Positions 14,498 to 16,754 of a DNA stretch of 16,754 nucleotides are shown here, piece by piece; position 1 is the stretch's first letter; every line of letters begins with the position of its first letter. Both the position numbers and the translations under genes were made by a program. This DNA comes from an uncultured Brachyspira sp. (GTDB lineage: Bacteria; Spirochaetota; Brachyspiria; Brachyspirales; Brachyspiraceae). The stretch lies in assembly GCA_934725525.1 (NCBI GenBank), contig CAKVCG010000022.1, forward strand, positions 1-16,754. Reading direction: 5' to 3'. A model generated the notes under the pieces. That model searched no databases, had not been told where the DNA came from, and saw nothing but the letters and a program-made list of their open reading frames with translations.

Positions 14498-14525
14498 ATT
14501 ATATATTATAAATATAAAATTACAA
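14498..14525 (-). promoter_or_regulatory. Candidate internal promoter for metQ
   Basis: On the - strand TTGTAA (14525-14520) and TATAAT (14503-14498) are spaced by 16 bp in the 151-bp gap between metI and metQ. The rest of the gap is AT-rich with no other feature visible. Confidence 0.4.
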
Positions 14526-14592
14526 ATACTAATTTTTAAATTTTTATGTTTTGATTATTATGTATTTGAATCTAATTTATGATTTTCATGAA

Positions 14593-15273
14593 TTAATGGG
14601 ACGCTTTTTTGACTATAAAATTTCCTATAGCCTGTATTATTCCAACCAATATTACCAAAAGTATAACCGACACATATATTATATCCAATTTATTTCTATA
14701 ATATCCCGATTGAATCGCGTAAGTTCCGAGTCCGCCCGCGCCAACCGCTCCAGCCATCGCTGTTAAACTTATCAAACTTATCGCAGTAATAGTAGTTCCT
14801 CTCGCTATTGGAGCTACGCTTTCTTTCAAATATACTCTAAAAATTATTGCGATTGGAGAAGAACCCATCGACTGCGCCGCTTCTATCAATCCTGAATCTA
14901 CTTCCGATAAAGCGCTTTCCATCTGCCTTGCAAAAAACGGGACAGTTCCAAATATTAAAGGAATTATTGCTCCTTTCACGCCGATTGCCGTTCCCATAAT
15001 GAATCTTGTCAAAGGCACGAGCATCGCAAGAAGAATTATAAAAGGAATAGCCCTGAAAAAATTGATAACTTTGCTTAATACTTCGTATATTATCGCGTTT
15101 TCGAGTATTCCGTATTTTTTTGTGACTACCAAAAGTATTCCGAAGAAACCGCCTATAAAAAACGATATTACTCCCGATTGTATAAGCATTATAAAAGTTT
15201 GAATTATGCTGTCGTAAAGTTTTGGCAAATCGCTCATAACATTTGGAATTAATTTATTTAATATTTCTTGCAT
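14593..15273 (-). CDS. metI: Methionine ABC transporter permease MetI
   Basis: This 226-residue inner membrane permease is of the MetI type with five predicted transmembrane helices. It shows the conserved EAA loop EAAQSMGSSPIAIIFRVYLKES that contacts MetN, the FFRAIPFIILL segment, GAIIPLIFGTVPFFARQMESAL, and AMAGAVGAGGLGTYAIQSGY near the C-terminus, all characteristic of the family. The length is typical. Its start overlaps the end of metN by 20 nt, so the two are translationally coupled. It forms the MetNI channel for D- and L-methionine uptake. Confidence 0.95.
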   Translation of the reverse strand: MQEILNKLIPNVMSDLPKLYDSIIQTFIMLIQSGVISFFIGGFFGILLVVTKKYGILENAIIYEVLSKVINFFRAIPFIILLAMLVPLTRFIMGTAIGVKGAIIPLIFGTVPFFARQMESALSEVDSGLIEAAQSMGSSPIAIIFRVYLKESVAPIARGTTITAISLISLTAMAGAVGAGGLGTYAIQSGYYRNKLDIIYVSVILLVILVGIIQAIGNFIVKKASH

Positions 15274-16306
15274 CTAATATTACCTCCACATCAATATTTT
15301 TTTCTTGTAAAAACATAATCGCTTTTTTTATTCCGTCTTTTTCAAGTTCATGCATTATCACCACCAAGCCCCCCAAATGGCTGTCGTCTACCACTTCCAC
15401 ATTGGCAAAAATAATATTAATGTCAACATTATACTCTCTTGAAATATGCGAAACCATAGGCTCGACTACATTTCCTTTTTTATATCTTAAACGAACTATG
15501 CATTCGTTCGGTTTAAGTTTTGTTAGCTCGTCTTTTTCTTCCACTAAAGAATATATTTTTGAAACATTGGAAGTCGTGTCTATAAAATCTTTCGTTATTT
15601 GATTTTTTGGAGCGGAAAATACATCGAAAATGTTTCCTTCTTCGATTAAAACTCCCTTATTCATAACGGCGACTCTATGGCATAATTCTTTAACGACATT
15701 CATTTCATGCGTTATAACGACAATAGTAAGCCCCAAAGTTTCGTTTAATTTTTTTAATAATTTTAATATCGAGCTTGTAGTTTGAGGGTCGAGCGCGCTT
15801 GTAGCTTCATCGCATAAAAGTATATTCGGTTCGTTGGCGAGCGCTCTTGCAATTGCTACTCTCTGCTTTTGTCCGCCGCTTAATTGCGAAGGATAGGCAA
15901 ACGCTTTTTCTTTTATATCCACAAGTTCGAGCAAAGACATAACTTTTTTTTCGATTTCTTTTTTGGGTAAACCTCCGTATCTTAAAGGATAGGCTACATT
16001 TTTAAATACCGTCCTTGAAGCGAACAAATTAAACTGCTGAAATATCATTCCTATTTTTTTTCTTTTTTCTCTTAACTGACTATTTGATAAAGAAGTCATT
16101 TCAACATCGTCAATATAAACATGCCCCGAAGTCGGACGCTCCAAAAGATTAATGCATCTAACGAGAGTCGATTTACCCGCTCCAGAAAAACCTATTATGC
16201 CGTAGATAGAACCGGTTTCTATTTTTAGCGAAACATCGTTTACGGCGTTTAATTTTTTATTATTTTCGGTAGTAAAGATTTTGCTGACATTTTTTAAAAT
16301 AATCAT
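15254..16306 (-). CDS. metN: Methionine ABC transporter ATP-binding protein MetN
   Basis: This 350-residue ATPase powers methionine import. From the ATG at 16306 the domains are an ABC ATPase (1-240) with Walker A GFSGAGKST (39-47), signature LSGGQ (142-146), Walker B ILLCDE (162-167) and His200, followed by a C-terminal NIL/ACT-like regulatory domain (about 265-350) that in characterised MetN binds methionine and inhibits transport. A TTG at 16336 in the same frame would add 10 residues (MYLKYKVKIK) that resemble nothing in the family. It lies between promoter and ATG without a ribosome binding site, so I rejected it. metN is first in the metN-metI-metQ operon. Confidence 0.95.
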   Translation of the reverse strand: MIILKNVSKIFTTENNKKLNAVNDVSLKIETGSIYGIIGFSGAGKSTLVRCINLLERPTSGHVYIDDVEMTSLSNSQLREKRKKIGMIFQQFNLFASRTVFKNVAYPLRYGGLPKKEIEKKVMSLLELVDIKEKAFAYPSQLSGGQKQRVAIARALANEPNILLCDEATSALDPQTTSSILKLLKKLNETLGLTIVVITHEMNVVKELCHRVAVMNKGVLIEEGNIFDVFSAPKNQITKDFIDTTSNVSKIYSLVEEKDELTKLKPNECIVRLRYKKGNVVEPMVSHISREYNVDINIIFANVEVVDDSHLGGLVVIMHELEKDGIKKAIMFLQEKNIDVEVILDARNIK

Positions 16307-16356
16307 TTTTATTTTAACTTTATATTTTAGATACAATTTTTATTTTTTGAGAATGA

Positions 16357-16384
16357 ATTATACTATATATAATATTTTTGTCAA
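16357..16384 (-). promoter_or_regulatory. Promoter of the metNIQ operon
   Basis: On the - strand a perfect TTGACA (16384-16379) and a perfect TATAAT (16362-16357) are spaced by 16 bp. The predicted start near 16350 gives a leader of about 45 nt to metN. No SAM-responsive riboswitch fits in so short a leader, and no S-box consensus is seen. Confidence 0.75.
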
Positions 16385-16495
16385 TAAATTTGTTTATATA
16401 AAATTATAGCTAGTGATTTTTGTATAAAATGTATTATATTAAACTTCGAATTTAATATAATATGTAAATTTTTAAAATATATGTATATATAACTA

Positions 16496-16523
16496 TTGTA
16501 TTTTTTTTATATTATGCTACAAT
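16496..16523 (+). promoter_or_regulatory. Extended -10 promoter, probably of an rRNA or other stable RNA
   Basis: TTGTAT (16496-16501) is followed after 16 bp by TACAAT (16518-16523) preceded by TGC, an extended -10. No open reading frame follows within the window. The transcript would start near 16530 and run through a boxA-like site and stem-loops, which argues for a stable RNA transcript. Confidence 0.55.
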
Positions 16524-16529
16524 ATAAGA

Positions 16530-16754
16530 ACCTTGATTAGAAATAAAAAATATTTAATCGGGTAAAAGTTCTTTGACAGATATATAAGAGCGTAGATTTT
16601 TTAGAAAGTATTTTTCCAATAAAACGGAAATCGGCATTTAAAAAATCTTCACTAAATAATTAAAATACACAATTAGATTGTGTGTCTTAGAGTAGAAACA
16701 ATAAGCGGAAAGTTACTAAAGAATTAGAAGAAACAGCTTTTTAGCTAAAGTCTC
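16530..16754 (+). other. Probable leader of an rRNA operon (boxA-like antitermination site and structured RNA)
   Basis: The stretch GTTCTTTGACA (16568-16578) resembles the rrn boxA consensus (TGCTCTTTAACA). It is followed by a long hairpin: GATTTTTTA (16595-16603) pairs with TAAAAAATC (16639-16647), enclosing TTTCC/GGAAA (16613-16617, 16626-16630). A second hairpin follows, ACACAAT/ATTGTGT (16667-16673, 16677-16683) with a TAG loop. No coding frame is evident. This fits the transcribed leader of a 16S or 23S rRNA gene starting just past the window edge, but no mature rRNA sequence is visible, so it remains inference. Confidence 0.45.

Noticed and set aside
15243..15602. Open frame of 119 codons on + opposite metN
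   Set aside because: This is the antisense shadow of metN; its low-complexity Ser-rich translation reflects the reverse of metN codons.
16307..16336. TTG start extending MetN by 10 residues
   Set aside because: The extra residues have no counterpart in the family, and the downstream ATG starts at the usual MetN beginning (MIILKNVSK).
16307..16384. SAM riboswitch (S-box) upstream of metN
   Set aside because: The leader after the consensus promoter is only about 45 nt, and no S-box conserved sequences are seen.

Overview
The window is AT-rich, with strong purine-rich ribosome binding sites and many Bacteroidetes/spirochaete-style lipoprotein signal peptides. Together with the gene set (lipoprotein peptide-binding protein, PepSY-like secreted protein, MetNIQ, degenerate LytM/amidase pair), this suggests an anaerobic host-associated spirochaete, most likely Brachyspira or a close relative. 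That placement is inference from codon and gene character; no rRNA body is in the window to prove it.

Layout. Positions 1-1825 hold a promoter, a family 5 (oligopeptide-type) solute-binding lipoprotein on the + strand and its terminator. Positions 1834-6667 are all on the - strand. Read in the direction of transcription they are: an N-acetylmuramoyl-L-alanine amidase, a membrane-anchored LytM/M23 protein that has lost its zinc ligands, a small AtpZ/AtpI-like membrane protein overlapping it, nicotinate phosphoribosyltransferase (pncB), a PPC-repeat lipoprotein, and a PepSY-like secreted protein with its own promoter. Positions 6668-6983 are a divergent control region. Positions 6984-13520 are a nine-gene + strand cluster. 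Positions 13605-16306 are metN-metI-metQ on the - strand, sharing a bidirectional terminator with the cluster. Positions 16307-16754 contain the met promoter (-) and, on +, a strong promoter, a boxA-like element and structured RNA that look like the leader of an rRNA operon whose body would lie just beyond the window.

The centre of interest is the nine-gene cluster. Its order and protein features match the set I remember as the SAO (selenocysteine-assisted organometal) system: saoT (thioredoxin-like), saoE (ArsP-like efflux permease), saoC (lipoprotein ending Cys-Cys-COOH), saoX and saoB (two Cys-rich substrate-binding proteins), saoP and saoA (ABC permease and ATPase), saoD (DsrE-like, two CxxC) and saoL (MerB-like organometal lyase). 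A plausible working model is import of an organometal compound by SaoXBPA, cytoplasmic carbon-metal cleavage by SaoL, thiol/selenol handling by SaoT/SaoC/SaoD, and metal export by SaoE. The substrate and the model are inference.

The main discovery is that saoL does not end at the TGA at 13383-13385. The same frame continues for 44 sense codons to TAA at 13518-13520, and the continuation looks like the missing C-terminus of MerB. In ungapped alignment the TGA falls on the catalytic Cys159 of MerB. A hairpin with a GGUUC apical loop starts 18 nt after the UGA, the same spacing as in E. coli fdhF, as expected of a bacterial SECIS. saoL is therefore probably a 200-residue selenoprotein with selenocysteine as catalytic residue 156, while SaoT, SaoB and SaoC carry ordinary cysteines here.
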